64,000 nucleotides of DNA from Thioalkalivibrio sp. AKL19 (GCF_000420165.1 NZ_ATUK01000011.1:186001-250000); one strand, 5' to 3'; positions 43,156 to 53,327 are shown, counted from the first letter of the stretch. Made by a program: numbers and translations. The notes: a model not told the origin generated them from the letters alone.

Positions 43156-43458
43156 TTGTCCGTTTCTGAAGAATCCTTTGCGCTGATCCCGCTGCCCGCC
43201 GCTCACGTGCGGGCATGGGACGAATCCGTGGTTGTCTATGACCAGCGCTGTGGCGAGACGCACGTGCTGCAGCCGCCTCTGATCGACATCTTCCAGGCCC
43301 TGCAAGCGGGACCGATGACGCCGGCCACCCTGTTCGAGTACCTTGAACAGCGATATGACGCCACGGAAGGGGACCTGGAGGATGCGATGCAGGCCGGCTT
43401 GAGCCAGTTGCGGCAGCATGATCTGATCCGTGTCTCCCCGGAGTCGCGGGACGCGTGA
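43156..43458 (+). CDS. PqqD-like peptide-binding protein (HPr-rel-A type)
   Basis: 100 residues from a TTG at 43156 with GAGG six bases upstream; a longer upstream frame has no homology. It shows the PqqD/RRE pattern: DESVVVYDQRCGETHVLQPPLIDIFQAL, then an acidic-helix region ATEGDLEDAMQAGLSQLRQHDLI. PqqD-like domains bind leader peptides or other polypeptides and present them to modifying enzymes. It overlaps the HprK-related kinase gene by four bases (GTGA). This is the pairing I recall under the name HPr-rel-A system, in which no substrate has been established. Confidence 0.8.
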   Translation: MSVSEESFALIPLPAAHVRAWDESVVVYDQRCGETHVLQPPLIDIFQALQAGPMTPATLFEYLEQRYDATEGDLEDAMQAGLSQLRQHDLIRVSPESRDA

Positions 43459-44360
43459 TTGCCCATGAAGACCTGAAGGCGAGGTTGCGGGACGCCGGCC
43501 TTGCCATCCAGGTGGGTCCCTTTGTGGTGCGGTTGCGGTCGCAGCTGGACCGAATCGAACGTTCCGTGGCCCTGTTCTACGACCGGCAGCTGCTGCCGGT
43601 CGATGGCGCCCCGTTCGCTGATTTTCACGTCACCCTTGCGCGTTCGTCCGGCCTGCGCACGGTCTGGCGGCCGCAGGCGCGTTTCTTTCTCGATGGCCGC
43701 TCGCCCTTTCGTCCCCTGCCACTGGCTCATGCCTATCCGCTGTTCGAGTGGGGCCTGAACTGGTGCATCGCCCAGCATGCCCATGACTACCTGATGGTCC
43801 ACGCGGCGGTGCTGGAACGCGACGGCCGCGCGCTGGTGATGCCGGGCGAGCCCGGATCGGGCAAGAGCACCCTCACCGCGGCCCTGGCTCTGTCGGGCTG
43901 GCGGTTGTTGTCGGACGAATTCGCCCTGCTTTCGCTGGAGACCGGCAAGCTGGTGGCGCTGCCGCGTCCGGTCAGTCTGAAGAATGCCGCCATCGACCTG
44001 ATCCGCGAGCGCCATCCGCGGGCGATCATCGGGCCCGCCTCCCACGACACCAGCAAGGGGACCGTGGCACATCTGAAGCCACCGGATTCGAGCATCGACC
44101 GGATGCACCAGCAGGCCGGGCCGGCCTGGCTGGTCTTCCCGCGTTTTTCTGCTGGAGGGAGCGACCGGCTGCAGCCGCTGGACCGGGCCGAGGCATTGCT
44201 GAAGCTGGTTGGCTCGTCCTTTAATTACAGCGTGGTGGGCGGTGCCGGTTTCGAGGCAGCGGCCAACCTGATCGAGCAAAGCGAATGCCTGACCCTGGAG
44301 TACGCGGACCTGGATGCCTCCCTGGGGTTGTTGAACGCGGTGGCCGGGGGCCCCGCATGA
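43455..44360 (+). CDS. HprK-related kinase A
   Basis: 301 residues from the GTG at 43455, overlapping the PqqD-like gene stop. The P-loop is GEPGSGKSTL (131-140), preceded by the conserved MVHAAVLER and followed by LLSDEFALL, the arrangement of HPr kinase/phosphorylase C-terminal domains; the N-terminal HprK domain is absent. In lasso-peptide clusters, HprK-like enzymes phosphorylate the peptide, always next to PqqD-like (B1) proteins. Here it may phosphorylate a peptide or protein bound by the PqqD-like partner. The nucleotidyltransferase gene overlaps its stop by ATGA. Confidence 0.85.
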   Translation: MIAHEDLKARLRDAGLAIQVGPFVVRLRSQLDRIERSVALFYDRQLLPVDGAPFADFHVTLARSSGLRTVWRPQARFFLDGRSPFRPLPLAHAYPLFEWGLNWCIAQHAHDYLMVHAAVLERDGRALVMPGEPGSGKSTLTAALALSGWRLLSDEFALLSLETGKLVALPRPVSLKNAAIDLIRERHPRAIIGPASHDTSKGTVAHLKPPDSSIDRMHQQAGPAWLVFPRFSAGGSDRLQPLDRAEALLKLVGSSFNYSVVGGAGFEAAANLIEQSECLTLEYADLDASLGLLNAVAGGPA

Positions 44361-45463
44361 CGCGCCCCGCGCTTGCGCAGCTGGTCGCGGTCCTGGTCCG
44401 GCCGGCAGCCGCTCGCGAGCTTTCGCTGGCGGACTGGGACTTGCTGGTCCGGGTCGCGCGGGTCGCCTCCCTGGAGGGCCGCTTGCAGGCCACGATCGAG
44501 GATGCCGGGATGTTGCCGGATGTGCCTCCGGCTCCCCGGCGACACCTGCACGCCGCGCGGGTCCTGGCGGATCGCCAGCACGCCATGGTGCGCTGGGAGG
44601 TGGCACGGATTCACGAGGCCCTGGCGCCGGAAGCGATCCCGGTGATGCTCCTGAAGGGTGCAGCCTACGTGATGGCCGGGCTGCCCAGTGCGCCGGGCCG
44701 GCAGTTCTCCGACGTGGACATCCTGGTCCCGCAGGCACGGATCCAGGAGGCGGAACAGCACCTGTTCGTTCAGGGGTGGGTCTGCGAGGGCTACGATGCC
44801 TATGATCAAAGGTATTACCGCCAGTGGATGCACGAGCTGCCGCCGCTGACGCACATGCGGCGCAAAAGCGTGCTGGATGTGCACCACACGATCCTGCCGC
44901 CAACGGCGCGGCTGCACCCCGATCCGGCTCTCCTGTGGAAGGCGGCCGTGCCGCTGGACGGCTTTCCCGGAATGTACGTTCCGGGGCCGGCCGACATGGT
45001 CCTGCACAGTGCGACCCACCTGTTTCACGACGGCGAACTGGAGAACGGCTTGCGGGACCTCGCCGACCTGGATGCCTTGCTGCGCCATTTTGCGGCGGAC
45101 GATCCACATTTCTGGGAACACCTGACCGCGCGTTCCTTCGAGATGGATCTGGCGCGCCCGCTCTACTACGCGTTGCGCTATGGCAACGAACTCCTGCAGA
45201 TCCCCGTCCCCGACTCGGCATTCCGCGCATTGGCCGTGGCGCGTCCGGCGTCGCCTCTGCGCGGACTGATGGATGGCCTTTTCCGGCGCGGGCTGAAACC
45301 GCATCACTGGAGTTGCGATGGCCGCCTGTCCGGCGCCGCTCGCTGGCTGCTGTATGTGCGTTCACACTACCTGCGCATGCCCCTGCACCTGCTGGCTCCT
45401 CACTTGATGCGCAAGGCTATCAAGGACCATCGCAAAGCCAAACGGGAAAAGTCGGAGCCCTGA
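44357..45463 (+). CDS. Nucleotidyltransferase family protein (NTP_transf_5-like)
   Basis: 368 residues from the ATG at 44357 (ATGA overlap). VMLLKGAAYVMAGLPSAPGR then QFSDVDILV carries the DxD metal site (Asp119, Asp121) of the nucleotidyltransferase superfamily; LHSATHLFHDGE follows. The family commonly occurs beside PqqD-like and HprK-like proteins, including in some lasso-peptide clusters, where it is thought to add a nucleotidyl group to a modified peptide. It is the last gene of the sigma-54-linked cassette and converges on the MaoC-like gene. The substrate here is unknown. Confidence 0.82.
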   Translation: MTRPALAQLVAVLVRPAAARELSLADWDLLVRVARVASLEGRLQATIEDAGMLPDVPPAPRRHLHAARVLADRQHAMVRWEVARIHEALAPEAIPVMLLKGAAYVMAGLPSAPGRQFSDVDILVPQARIQEAEQHLFVQGWVCEGYDAYDQRYYRQWMHELPPLTHMRRKSVLDVHHTILPPTARLHPDPALLWKAAVPLDGFPGMYVPGPADMVLHSATHLFHDGELENGLRDLADLDALLRHFAADDPHFWEHLTARSFEMDLARPLYYALRYGNELLQIPVPDSAFRALAVARPASPLRGLMDGLFRRGLKPHHWSCDGRLSGAARWLLYVRSHYLRMPLHLLAPHLMRKAIKDHRKAKREKSEP

Positions 45464-45540
45464 CCGGACCGCCCGGGAATGTCCGCCGCGTTGCCCGTGT
45501 CGGCGTTCACCAGCCGGCGCGCCTGCGCGTGCCCTTCGGC

Positions 45541-46488
45541 CTATCGAGTGCCGTTGCCGGGGCCGGCAAGGGGTGCGAGAACCAGTTCCGCCCGGAACAG
45601 GATCCGCGCGCCCGTAATCAGTCCGATGCAGCGATAGCGCAGCTGTTCCGTGCCGGATCCAGACAGGCCGCGAACCGCGGTCGGCACAGGCTCCGCGGGG
45701 CTTACCAGGATATGCAGGGTGTCGGCGCTGCGCAGGGCGCGTGCCAGCCGCTGGTCCACGCTGATGTGGTGCGCGGCGTAGACCATGGGGTCGTGGTAGA
45801 AATCGTGACCGTCCGTACCGGCCTTTTCGAGCAGGGCGCAGGAGATCAGCGCGGCGGGAAACATGTCTGGAAAGTTGATCCGGTCCTCCAGCTCGTCGAA
45901 GTAGTCCGCCTGGCGTACGAGTGACCCCGACAGCAGGTTCTTGGCATTGCTGTTGGACATGAACTTGCGTTTGTGGAACCACCCGTTGTCCGCGAGCACG
46001 CAGCGATCCTCGAGCTGTTCGAGCTTCACATCCGCGGGCAGCGGCAATGGCTCGTCGGGCAACGCCTGGGGCGTCAGGGAGTCGCGCACATGGCCGAGCA
46101 GCACCAGCCCGCTGTCTTTGCGCATCGCGATGCGATTGGACATCTGCGCCTGTCCGGCCGTGTCCGTACCCCGTATGGTGGGCTTCACCACGGCGGTGAA
46201 GGCCTCGTCCGCGCCGAGGGCGCCGGCAAACGTGAACTGGTAGTTGCGGAACGGGAGTTGCGAGATGTTTCCGGCATCGCCCTCGGCGATGCGCATCCGG
46301 GTTACCAGGGCCTCGGCGAGGCACTCCTGTTGAAAGCCCAGCACGATCGGCCCGCCAAACGGGTTGCCGCGGATGCGCATCCATTTGTCGCCGTCGTGGA
46401 ACGGGTTGAAGTCGTCCGTGGCGTTGCGGGCCACGTCGATGTGGATCTGGCGGTAGACGCAGGTGCCATCGGACGCGACCGCTGCCAT
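45541..46488 (-). CDS. MaoC-like (hot-dog fold) dehydratase-like protein
   Basis: 315 residues, probably two hot-dog domains. DDFNPFHDGDKWMRIRGNPFGGPIVLGFQ resembles the D-x(4)-H hydratase motif region of MaoC enzymes, here stretched over DDFNPFHD and GGPIVLGFQ. The second half has YAAHHISVDQRLARAL and no clear motif. Possible enoyl-CoA/ACP hydratase or acyl-binding role. It converges on the nucleotidyltransferase gene and is 55 bp downstream of the protease gene's stop on the same strand. Function remains uncertain. Confidence 0.6.
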   Translation of the reverse strand: MAAVASDGTCVYRQIHIDVARNATDDFNPFHDGDKWMRIRGNPFGGPIVLGFQQECLAEALVTRMRIAEGDAGNISQLPFRNYQFTFAGALGADEAFTAVVKPTIRGTDTAGQAQMSNRIAMRKDSGLVLLGHVRDSLTPQALPDEPLPLPADVKLEQLEDRCVLADNGWFHKRKFMSNSNAKNLLSGSLVRQADYFDELEDRINFPDMFPAALISCALLEKAGTDGHDFYHDPMVYAAHHISVDQRLARALRSADTLHILVSPAEPVPTAVRGLSGSGTEQLRYRCIGLITGARILFRAELVLAPLAGPGNGTR

Positions 46489-46543
46489 GGCGCTGCCTTC
46501 TTCCGGACGGGGCGGGTAGCGGGGGTTGGGCGTGCGGATCGGC

Positions 46544-47398
46544 CTACTCCCGGTAGCTTGCGAGTAGCGGACGGATCCGATCCGCCGGCACGGCGTAACT
46601 GATCCCGCTGGGGTGGCCGACCGCCGCCTCGCGGCCGCCCTGGACGAAGACCTGGTTGATCACGCCGACGACTTCGCCGCTTTCGATGCGATAGACGGGG
46701 CTTCCGCTGTTCCCGGGGTACGCGGTGGCATCCAGCTGAAACACCATCGGCGCACCCGCGCGCAATTGCCGGATACGGGCCTCACTCAGTTCGCTCGCGC
46801 GGCGCGCGGTAATGGCCATGGGCGTGTGCGCGGCCACTGTGGCCCGGTGGGTTGCCGGGTAGGTGCCCAGGACCATGCCGATCGGGTAGCCGGTAAAGGC
46901 CAGCTGCTCGCCCTCGCGCACGGTGTCCGACGAACCCAGTCGCAAGGCGGGTAGTGCGGGGCCGGCGATGCGCAAAAGCGCAAGATCGTCATTCTCCGAA
47001 TGGGCCACAAGCTCCGCGCTGTGGATGGACGTGTCGCGCCCTTCACCGCTGACCACCACAAGTTGCTCGCGGTTCGCGTGATCCAGTGACGCCGGGATCA
47101 CATGGTGATTGGTCACGACCAACCGCCCGTCGCCGACCACGAAGCCGGTCGCCAGGTACTTGGCCCGCGGGCTGCGCGATGGCTGATGGGTCGCGATGCT
47201 CACCACCGAGGGCTTGATGCGTTCAATGGTGTCAGGGAGGCCGTCGGCAGTGGCCGGCGGGCTGGAGACCAGCAGGGCTAGCAGGGTCAGCAGGCTCGCG
47301 GCAGCCAGTGCCTTGAGCGTCTTGCGTGCGCGGTCATGTGCGCCTGCCGACAGCCCGCGCAAGAAGGGGCTGGGTCGCTTGCTCGTGGTGCTGTCCAT
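46544..47398 (-). CDS. Exported trypsin-like serine protease
   Basis: 284 residues. A signal sequence or signal anchor lies at residues ~28-52 (LKALAAASLLTLLALLVSS). Catalytic triad: His99 in VVTNHHVIP, Asp138 in NDDLALLRI, Ser231 in YPGNSGSPVY. No PDZ domain follows, unlike DegP/DegS. It probably acts in the periplasm. Upstream (47399-47516) there is no obvious promoter. It might process exported proteins from the neighbouring cassette, but only adjacency suggests this. Confidence 0.83.
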   Translation of the reverse strand: MDSTTSKRPSPFLRGLSAGAHDRARKTLKALAAASLLTLLALLVSSPPATADGLPDTIERIKPSVVSIATHQPSRSPRAKYLATGFVVGDGRLVVTNHHVIPASLDHANREQLVVVSGEGRDTSIHSAELVAHSENDDLALLRIAGPALPALRLGSSDTVREGEQLAFTGYPIGMVLGTYPATHRATVAAHTPMAITARRASELSEARIRQLRAGAPMVFQLDATAYPGNSGSPVYRIESGEVVGVINQVFVQGGREAAVGHPSGISYAVPADRIRPLLASYRE

Positions 47399-47516
47399 GG
47401 GTCATCCCCGCCAGTCGATGATTCGAGTCTAGGTCAGGAGATAACAGCCGTGGTGTTGCAGCGTTAGGCGAAGGAGGGGGTGGCCGGCGACCGCGTTAAC
47501 GCAGTGGGGCGCCCCG

Positions 47517-48371
47517 TCAGTTGAAGACGATGGTCTTGTTGCCGTGAGTGAGGACGCGGCCCTCGAGGTGGTAGCGCAGGCCGCGGGCGAGGACCCAGCG
47601 TTCGACGTCGCGGCCCTTGCGGATCAGGTCCTGCACGCCGTCGTCGTGACGGATGCGGGTCACGTCCTGCTCGATGATCGGGCCGGCGTCGAGATCCTCG
47701 GTGACGTAGTGGCAGGTGGCACCGATCAGCTTTACACCGCGCGCGAAGGCCTGGTGGTAGGGGCGGGCGCCGACGAACGATGGCAGGAAGCTGTGGTGGA
47801 TGTTCAGGATGCGCTCGGGGTATTCGTCGCAGAGCGTGGGCGGCAGGATCTGCATGTAGCGCGCCAGCACGATGGCGTCGGGCGCGAGTTCGGCCAGGCG
47901 ATCCTGCAGGGTGGCGAACGCCGCCTCGCGCTCCTCGCGCGGCACCGGGATGTGTTCGAACGGGATGCCGTAGCACTTGGCCAGCGGTTCCAGATCGCGG
48001 TGGTTGGAGAGGATTGCCGGGATTTCCATCGGCAGTTCGCGGCTGCTCCAGCGCGCCAGCAGGTCGCTGAGACAGTGCGGTTCGCGCGAGACCATCAGCA
48101 CCACGCGCGGCCGTGTGTCGGCCCCCGCCAGCCACCAGTCCATGCCGAGATCGAGGGCCAGTTCGTCCAGGCGTTCACGCAGGGCGGGCTCGGCATCCAC
48201 GGGCAGCGAGAAGACCCAGCGCATGAAGAACCAGCCGGCCTCGGCATCGGTGTGCTGGGCCGCTTCGGTGATCCAGCCATCGGTATTCGCGATTGCGTTG
48301 GCAATGCGCGCGACAATCCCGTGCTGATCAGGGCAGCGAATGCTCAGCCGAAACCGGGGTCGATCATCCAT
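47517..48371 (-). CDS. purU: Formyltetrahydrofolate deformylase
   Basis: 284 residues. An N-terminal ACT domain (LSIRCPDQHGIVARIANAI, residues 9-27, onward) precedes a formyltransferase-fold catalytic domain with LSNHRDLEPLAKCYGIPFEH, NIHHSFLPSFVGARPYHQAF and YVTEDLDAGPIIEQD (catalytic Asn-His-Asp). It hydrolyses 10-formyl-THF to THF and formate, supplying formate and THF in one-carbon metabolism. Family length is about 280-290, so the gene is complete. Downstream of it the gap to the protease shows nothing; upstream lies a dispersed repeat. Confidence 0.95.
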   Translation of the reverse strand: MDDRPRFRLSIRCPDQHGIVARIANAIANTDGWITEAAQHTDAEAGWFFMRWVFSLPVDAEPALRERLDELALDLGMDWWLAGADTRPRVVLMVSREPHCLSDLLARWSSRELPMEIPAILSNHRDLEPLAKCYGIPFEHIPVPREEREAAFATLQDRLAELAPDAIVLARYMQILPPTLCDEYPERILNIHHSFLPSFVGARPYHQAFARGVKLIGATCHYVTEDLDAGPIIEQDVTRIRHDDGVQDLIRKGRDVERWVLARGLRYHLEGRVLTHGNKTIVFN

Positions 48372-48392
48372 CGGGTCTGGTGTCCTGGGTCA

Positions 48393-48551
48393 GGTCAAGG
48401 GCGGTTAACAGGAAGATCGGAAGACAGGGAGGTTTTTGGGGTGAGGGCCCTGGTTTGGGGCTTGGGGTATGCCCCGAACCCTTGTCATGTCCTGGGCGCC
48501 ATCACCCAATCCCTTCTTCCGATCTTCGCGTCTTCCTGTAGACCGTCCTTT
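48393..48551. repeat. Dispersed inverted-repeat element, copy 2
   Basis: Left arm GGTCAAGGGCGGTTAACAGG then AAGATCGGAAGA; right arm, read on the minus strand, has CTACAGGAAGACGCG then AAGATCGGAAGA. It lacks the outer CACGAAG units seen in copies at 57705 and 56732. Centre contains a GGGGTATGCCCC palindrome. The right end touches the ispH stop codon at 48552. Confidence 0.7.
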
Positions 48552-49502
48552 TCAGGCGGATTCGCGGCGCAGGCCGGTGGGGATGGAGAAGGTAATGGTC
48601 TCCTCGCGGCCGGCGAGTTCGGAGATGGCGTCGACGCCGTGCTCGCGCAGGAAATCGAGTACCTCGTTGACCAGGATCTCCGGGGCCGAGGCGCCGGCGG
48701 TGACGCCGATGCGGCTCTTGCCCTCAAGCCACGCCGGGTCGATGTCGGCGGCGCCGTCCACCAGATAGGACTCCACGCCCATGCGGGCACCGATCTCGCT
48801 GAGGCGATTGGAGTTCGAGCTGTTCTTCGAGCCGACCACCAACAGCAGGTCGCATTGCTTCGCCAGGTCCTTCACCGCGTCCTGGCGGTTCTGCGTGGCG
48901 TAGCAGATGTCCATCTTGCGCGGGCCTTCGATCTTCGGGAAGCGCGTGGTGAGGGCGTCGATGATCCCGGCGGTGTCGTCCATCGACAGCGTGGTCTGGG
49001 AGACGAAGGCCAGACGGTCGGGATTCGCCACCTCCAGGTTCTCGACGTCGGCGATGGTCTCCACCAGCATCATGCAACCACCCTGCGAGTCATCGAACTG
49101 TCCCATGGTGCCCTCGACCTCCGGGTGCCCGGCGTGGCCGATCAGCACCACCTCGCGGCCCTCGCGGGCATAGCGTCCCACCTCCAGGTGCACCTTGGTG
49201 ACCAGCGGGCAGGTCGCGTCGAATACCGTCAGGCCACGCTGCTCGGCCTCCTGCTGGACGCGCTTCGGCACGCCGTGCGCGGAGAAGATCACCACTTGCC
49301 CGTCGGGGACCTCGTCGAGCTCCTCGACGAACTTCACGCCGGCCTCTTCCAGTCGGCCGACCACGTGGCGGTTGTGCACCACCTCGTGGCGGACATACAG
49401 CGGCGCGCCGTAGATCTCCAGGGCGCGCTCCACGATCTCGATGGCGCGTTCCACCCCGGCGCAGAAACCGCGTGGATTGGCGAGCTGGGCCTGCATGCTC
49501 AT
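48552..49502 (-). CDS. ispH: 4-hydroxy-3-methylbut-2-enyl diphosphate reductase
   Basis: 316 residues. The three cysteines that hold the 4Fe-4S cluster are in [21 protein letters not shown] and [11 protein letters not shown]; the HVE-like VVHNRHVV and [12 protein letters not shown] substrate motifs are present. It makes IPP and DMAPP at the end of the MEP pathway. The position downstream of fkpB and lspA is the usual gammaproteobacterial arrangement. Start ATG at 49502, with an alternative ATG two codons in. Confidence 0.96.
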   Translation of the reverse strand: MSMQAQLANPRGFCAGVERAIEIVERALEIYGAPLYVRHEVVHNRHVVGRLEEAGVKFVEELDEVPDGQVVIFSAHGVPKRVQQEAEQRGLTVFDATCPLVTKVHLEVGRYAREGREVVLIGHAGHPEVEGTMGQFDDSQGGCMMLVETIADVENLEVANPDRLAFVSQTTLSMDDTAGIIDALTTRFPKIEGPRKMDICYATQNRQDAVKDLAKQCDLLLVVGSKNSSNSNRLSEIGARMGVESYLVDGAADIDPAWLEGKSRIGVTAGASAPEILVNEVLDFLREHGVDAISELAGREETITFSIPTGLRRESA

Positions 49503-49528
49503 GGTGTTCTCCTGCCGTCTGTCGCGGC

Positions 49529-49963
49529 CTACTGTGGTTCCCGTACGGATACCACATCCACCTCGAAGGTGAAGTGCTGCCCCGCCAGGGGGTGGTTGAA
49601 GTCCACCGTTACAGTGTCGTCCTCCATCGCCTCGATGCGTCCTGGAACGGCATCTCCCGCGGGGCTGTTGAACTCGTAGATGTAGTCCACTTCCAGCGGC
49701 AGGTCGTCCGGGAACTGCGAACGCGGCATCTGCTGCACGGCCGCCTGATCCCGGAACGGGAACATGACGCCGGCCTCGATCGCAAATTCCCGGTGGTCAC
49801 CGGCCTCCAGCCCGACCAGAAGGTCTTCCAGTCCGGGCAGGATCTCGCCGGAGCCGATCTCCAGGGTGATGGGTTCCTCGCCCGTCCCGTCCACGACAAA
49901 GCCGTTGTCCAGGATCAGGCGGTAGTGCATCTCGATGTGCGCGCCCTTGGTGGCCGTGGTCAT
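49529..49963 (-). CDS. fkpB: FKBP-type peptidyl-prolyl isomerase (SlpA/FkpB)
   Basis: 144 residues. [17 protein letters not shown] starts the FKBP fold; an inserted flap follows [19 protein letters not shown], and the C-terminal [21 protein letters not shown] is typical of SlyD/SlpA proteins. It catalyses proline isomerisation and chaperoning in the cytoplasm. It lies between lspA and ispH, as in many gammaproteobacteria, which supports the FkpB assignment over SlyD; there is no His-rich tail. Confidence 0.92.
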   Translation of the reverse strand: MTTATKGAHIEMHYRLILDNGFVVDGTGEEPITLEIGSGEILPGLEDLLVGLEAGDHREFAIEAGVMFPFRDQAAVQQMPRSQFPDDLPLEVDYIYEFNSPAGDAVPGRIEAMEDDTVTVDFNHPLAGQHFTFEVDVVSVREPQ

Positions 49964-49977
49964 GCGTGCTCCCGTGT

Positions 49978-50481
49978 TCAGTGTTTGTCTTCGGTGTGGC
50001 TGCGATCACCCTCGATGAAGGTTGCCACGATCAGCGTGACCGCCCCCACCACGATGGCCATGTCCGCCACGTTGAAGGCCGGCCAGTGATAGCCCGCCCA
50101 GTGAAAGTCGAGAAAATCCACCACCGCGCCGTAGCGCACGCGGTCGATCAGGTTGCCGATGGCCCCACCCAGCACCAGGCCGAGGGCGGTGACCGACCAC
50201 CAGGCCTGGCGCGGCAGGCGGGCCAGCCAGAAGGCGATCAGCAGCCCGATGACCACGGCGATGCCGGTCAGCAGCCAGCGGCCCCAGTCCCCGGCCCCGG
50301 CCAGAAAGCTGAAGGCCGCGCCGGGGTTGTACACCAGCGACAGGTTGAAAAAGCCCGTCACCTCGACTGGCGCGAACTGCGTCAGGGCATGTTCCGCCCA
50401 GACCTTGGTGACCTGGTCCGCGGCCACGATCAGGGTCGCGATCAGCAGCCCGGGGCCCAGGCCGGAACCCCGCAAGCCCAT
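49978..50481 (-). CDS. lspA: Lipoprotein signal peptidase
   Basis: 167 residues from the ATG at 50481, which shares a base with the ileS stop (TGATG). Four membrane segments; catalytic Asp in GGAIGNLIDRVRYGAVVDFL and FNVADMAIVVG, with the conserved LVYNPGAAFSFL. It removes the signal peptide from prolipoproteins in the inner membrane. Family length is about 160-170. Confidence 0.95.
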   Translation of the reverse strand: MGLRGSGLGPGLLIATLIVAADQVTKVWAEHALTQFAPVEVTGFFNLSLVYNPGAAFSFLAGAGDWGRWLLTGIAVVIGLLIAFWLARLPRQAWWSVTALGLVLGGAIGNLIDRVRYGAVVDFLDFHWAGYHWPAFNVADMAIVVGAVTLIVATFIEGDRSHTEDKH

Positions 50482-53327
50482 CAGGCGAGACGCCGGGTTT
50501 CGCCCGGGCCGTCCACGTTGCTGACACAGCGGCCGCACAGCTCTGGGTGCTGCGCGTGCTCGCCGACATCCGGGCGCCGGTGCCAGCAGCGCACGCACTT
50601 GGGCTGTTCGCTCTTGTGCACCACCACGCCCAGCGCCGTGCCGTCGTTCAACTCGGCGCCATGCGCGCCCTCCGGGGTGGCGCCCGAGGCCAGGCGCGCC
50701 TCGGAGGTGATCAGCACGAATCGCAGTTCATCCCCGAGGCGCTCGAGCAGGGAGCGGATGGACGAGTCGGGCGGCAGGTGCAGGTCGATCTCGGCATTCA
50801 GCGAGGCGCCGATGCCCTGCTCGTTGCGCGCCAGCTCCAGCGCGCGGGCGACATGGGTGCGCACCTCCAGGATGCGGTCCCAGTCGCCGTCGGAGAACGT
50901 CGCGTCCTCCGGAAGCGGGGCCAGCCCCTCGTACCAGGTGGCGAACAGCACGCTGTCCGGGCGCTCGCCCGGCAGCAGCTCCCAGATCTCCTCGGCGGTG
51001 AAGGTCAGGATCGGGGCGACCCAGCGCGTCAGGGCCTCCGCCACGTGGTACAGCGCGGTCTGTGCCGAGCGCCGGGCGTGCGAATCCGCCTGCGTGGTGT
51101 ACTGGCGGTCCTTGATCACGTCCAGGTAGAAGCTCCCCAGTTCCACCGAACAGAAGTTGTGCACGCGCTGGTAGATCTGGTGGAACAGGTAGTCGTCGTA
51201 GGCCTTCGTCACCTGGCCCTGCACCTGCAGCGCGCGGGCGACGATCCAGCGATCCAGCGGCAGCAGCTCGTCCAGGGGCAGGGCGTGCTCGGCCGGCTCG
51301 AAGCCGTTCAGGTTGCCCAGCAGAAAGCGCGTGGTGTTGCGGATGCGGCGGTAGGCGTCGGCGGTGCGGTCGAGGATGTCCTTCGAGATCGCCATCTCGC
51401 CGGAGAAGTCGGTCGCCGCGACCCACAGGCGCAGGATGTCCGCGCCCAGGGTGGAGACGACCTCCTGCGGCGCGACCACGTTGCCGCGCGACTTGGACAT
51501 CTTCTCGCCCTTCTCGTCCACGGTGAAGCCGTGGGTCAGCACCGCCCGGTAGGGTGCCTCGCCGCGCATGGCTACGCTGGTCAGCAGGCTGGACTGGAAC
51601 CAGCCGCGGTGCTGGTCGGAGCCCTCCAGGAACAGGTCTACCGGCAGCTCGCCCAGCTCCGGGCGCTTCTCCACGACCGTGGAGTGCAGCACGCCGGAGT
51701 CGAACCAGACGTCGAGGGTGTCGTTCAGCTTCACGTAGTCATCGGCCTTGTCGCCCAGCAACTCCTTCGGATCCAGCTGAAACCAGGCCTCGATCCCGTC
51801 GCGCTCGATGCGCTGGGCGATGGTCTCGATCAGCTCCGCGGTATGCGGATGCAGGCGGTTGGTCTCCTTGTGCACGAAGAAGGGGATCGGCACGCCCCAG
51901 TTGCGCTGGCGCGAGATGCACCAGTCCGGGCGGTTGACCACCATGCCGTGGATACGCGCCTGGCCCCAGCTCGGCATCCATTGGGTATCGGCGATCGCCT
52001 TCAGCGCATCGGCGCGCAGCTCCGCGCGATCCATGCTGATGAACCACTGCGGGGTGGCGCGGAAGATGATCGGGGTCTTGTGGCGCCAGCAATGCGGGTA
52101 GCTGTGCTCGAACTTCACCGCCACGATCAGCGCGCCGTGTTCCTTCAGCACGTCGATCACGTGGCCGTTGGCCTGGTGCACGTTCTCGCCGGCGAAGTGC
52201 GGGGTGTCCGGCAGGAAGTGGCCATCCGGGCCCACTGGGTTTTCCACTGGCAGGCTGTACTGCAATCCAACCGCGTAGTCCTCCTGGCCGTGGCCGGGGG
52301 CGGTGTGCACCGCCCCGGTCCCGGTCTCGGTGGTCACGTGATCGCCCAGGATCAGCGGAACGTCGCGCTCCAGGAACGGGTGGCGCAGCATCAGGCCTTC
52401 CAGCGCCTGGCCCTTGGCCCGGGCGACGATCTTGCCTTCGCCCAGGGAGTAGCGTGCGAGGCAGTCCTCTACCAGGTCCTCCGCCAGCAGGATGCGCTCG
52501 TGTTCCAACTCCACCAGCGCGTAGTCCAGTTCCGGGTGCAGGGCCACCGCCTGGTTGGCCGGCAGGGTCCACGGCGTGGTGGTCCAGATCACCACGCTGA
52601 TCGGGCCGCGCGAGCCGTCGATGCCGTCGAAGCGGCGCAGGAAGTCGATGTCGTCGACCACGCGGAAGCGCACGTCGATCGCCTGCGAGATCTTGTCCTC
52701 GTACTCCACCTCCGCCTCGGCCAGGGCCGAGCCGCAGTCCACGCACCAGTGCACCGGCTTCTCGCCCATCTGCACGTGGCCGCGCTTGAAGATGGTCCCC
52801 AGCGCGCGGACGGTGTCTGCCTCCACCTGATAGTTCATGGTCAGGTAGGGGTTGTCCCAGTCGCCCAGCACCCCCAGGCGCTGGAAGTCCGCGCTCTGGC
52901 CGTCCACCTGCTCCTGGGCGTATTCGCGGCAGGCCTTGCGGAAGGTCGCGGCGTCCACGTCGCGCCCGGCTTTGCCCAGCTTCTGCTCGACCTTCAGCTC
53001 GATCGGCAGGCCGTGGCAGTCCCAGCCCGGCACGTAGGGCGCGTCGAAGCCCGCCAGCGTGCGGCTTTTCACGATCACGTCCTTGAGGATCTTGTTGACC
53101 GCGTGGCCGACGTGGATCGAGCCGTTGGCATACGGTGGACCGTCGGCCAGCACGAAGCGCGGCCGCCCGGCGCAGTGCTCGCGCAGGCGCTGGTAGCGAT
53201 CCTCGGCCTTCCAGGCCTCCAGCCACTCCGGCTCCCGGGTTGCCAGGCCGGCGCGCATCGGGAGCGCCGTCTCGGGCAGGTTGAGGGTGTCCTTGTAGGG
53301 ATTCGGCGGTGCCGGTTTGCGTGCCAT
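50481..53327 (-). CDS. ileS: Isoleucyl-tRNA synthetase
   Basis: 948 residues. HIGH motif in [24 protein letters not shown] motif in [14 protein letters not shown], a CP1 editing domain in between, and C-terminal zinc cysteines (CVRCWHRRP and LCGRCVSNV). It charges tRNA-Ile in the cytoplasm. Start is the first ATG of the frame, 33 bp after the ribF stop. It is translationally coupled to lspA. Confidence 0.97.
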   Translation of the reverse strand: MARKPAPPNPYKDTLNLPETALPMRAGLATREPEWLEAWKAEDRYQRLREHCAGRPRFVLADGPPYANGSIHVGHAVNKILKDVIVKSRTLAGFDAPYVPGWDCHGLPIELKVEQKLGKAGRDVDAATFRKACREYAQEQVDGQSADFQRLGVLGDWDNPYLTMNYQVEADTVRALGTIFKRGHVQMGEKPVHWCVDCGSALAEAEVEYEDKISQAIDVRFRVVDDIDFLRRFDGIDGSRGPISVVIWTTTPWTLPANQAVALHPELDYALVELEHERILLAEDLVEDCLARYSLGEGKIVARAKGQALEGLMLRHPFLERDVPLILGDHVTTETGTGAVHTAPGHGQEDYAVGLQYSLPVENPVGPDGHFLPDTPHFAGENVHQANGHVIDVLKEHGALIVAVKFEHSYPHCWRHKTPIIFRATPQWFISMDRAELRADALKAIADTQWMPSWGQARIHGMVVNRPDWCISRQRNWGVPIPFFVHKETNRLHPHTAELIETIAQRIERDGIEAWFQLDPKELLGDKADDYVKLNDTLDVWFDSGVLHSTVVEKRPELGELPVDLFLEGSDQHRGWFQSSLLTSVAMRGEAPYRAVLTHGFTVDEKGEKMSKSRGNVVAPQEVVSTLGADILRLWVAATDFSGEMAISKDILDRTADAYRRIRNTTRFLLGNLNGFEPAEHALPLDELLPLDRWIVARALQVQGQVTKAYDDYLFHQIYQRVHNFCSVELGSFYLDVIKDRQYTTQADSHARRSAQTALYHVAEALTRWVAPILTFTAEEIWELLPGERPDSVLFATWYEGLAPLPEDATFSDGDWDRILEVRTHVARALELARNEQGIGASLNAEIDLHLPPDSSIRSLLERLGDELRFVLITSEARLASGATPEGAHGAELNDGTALGVVVHKSEQPKCVRCWHRRPDVGEHAQHPELCGRCVSNVDGPGETRRLA

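Noticed and set aside
42329-45463. Lasso-peptide biosynthetic cluster
   Set aside because: PqqD-, HprK- and nucleotidyltransferase-like genes are there, but no B2-type protease, cyclase or short precursor peptide. The asparagine-synthase-like gene at 5893 is far away and fits the EPS locus better.
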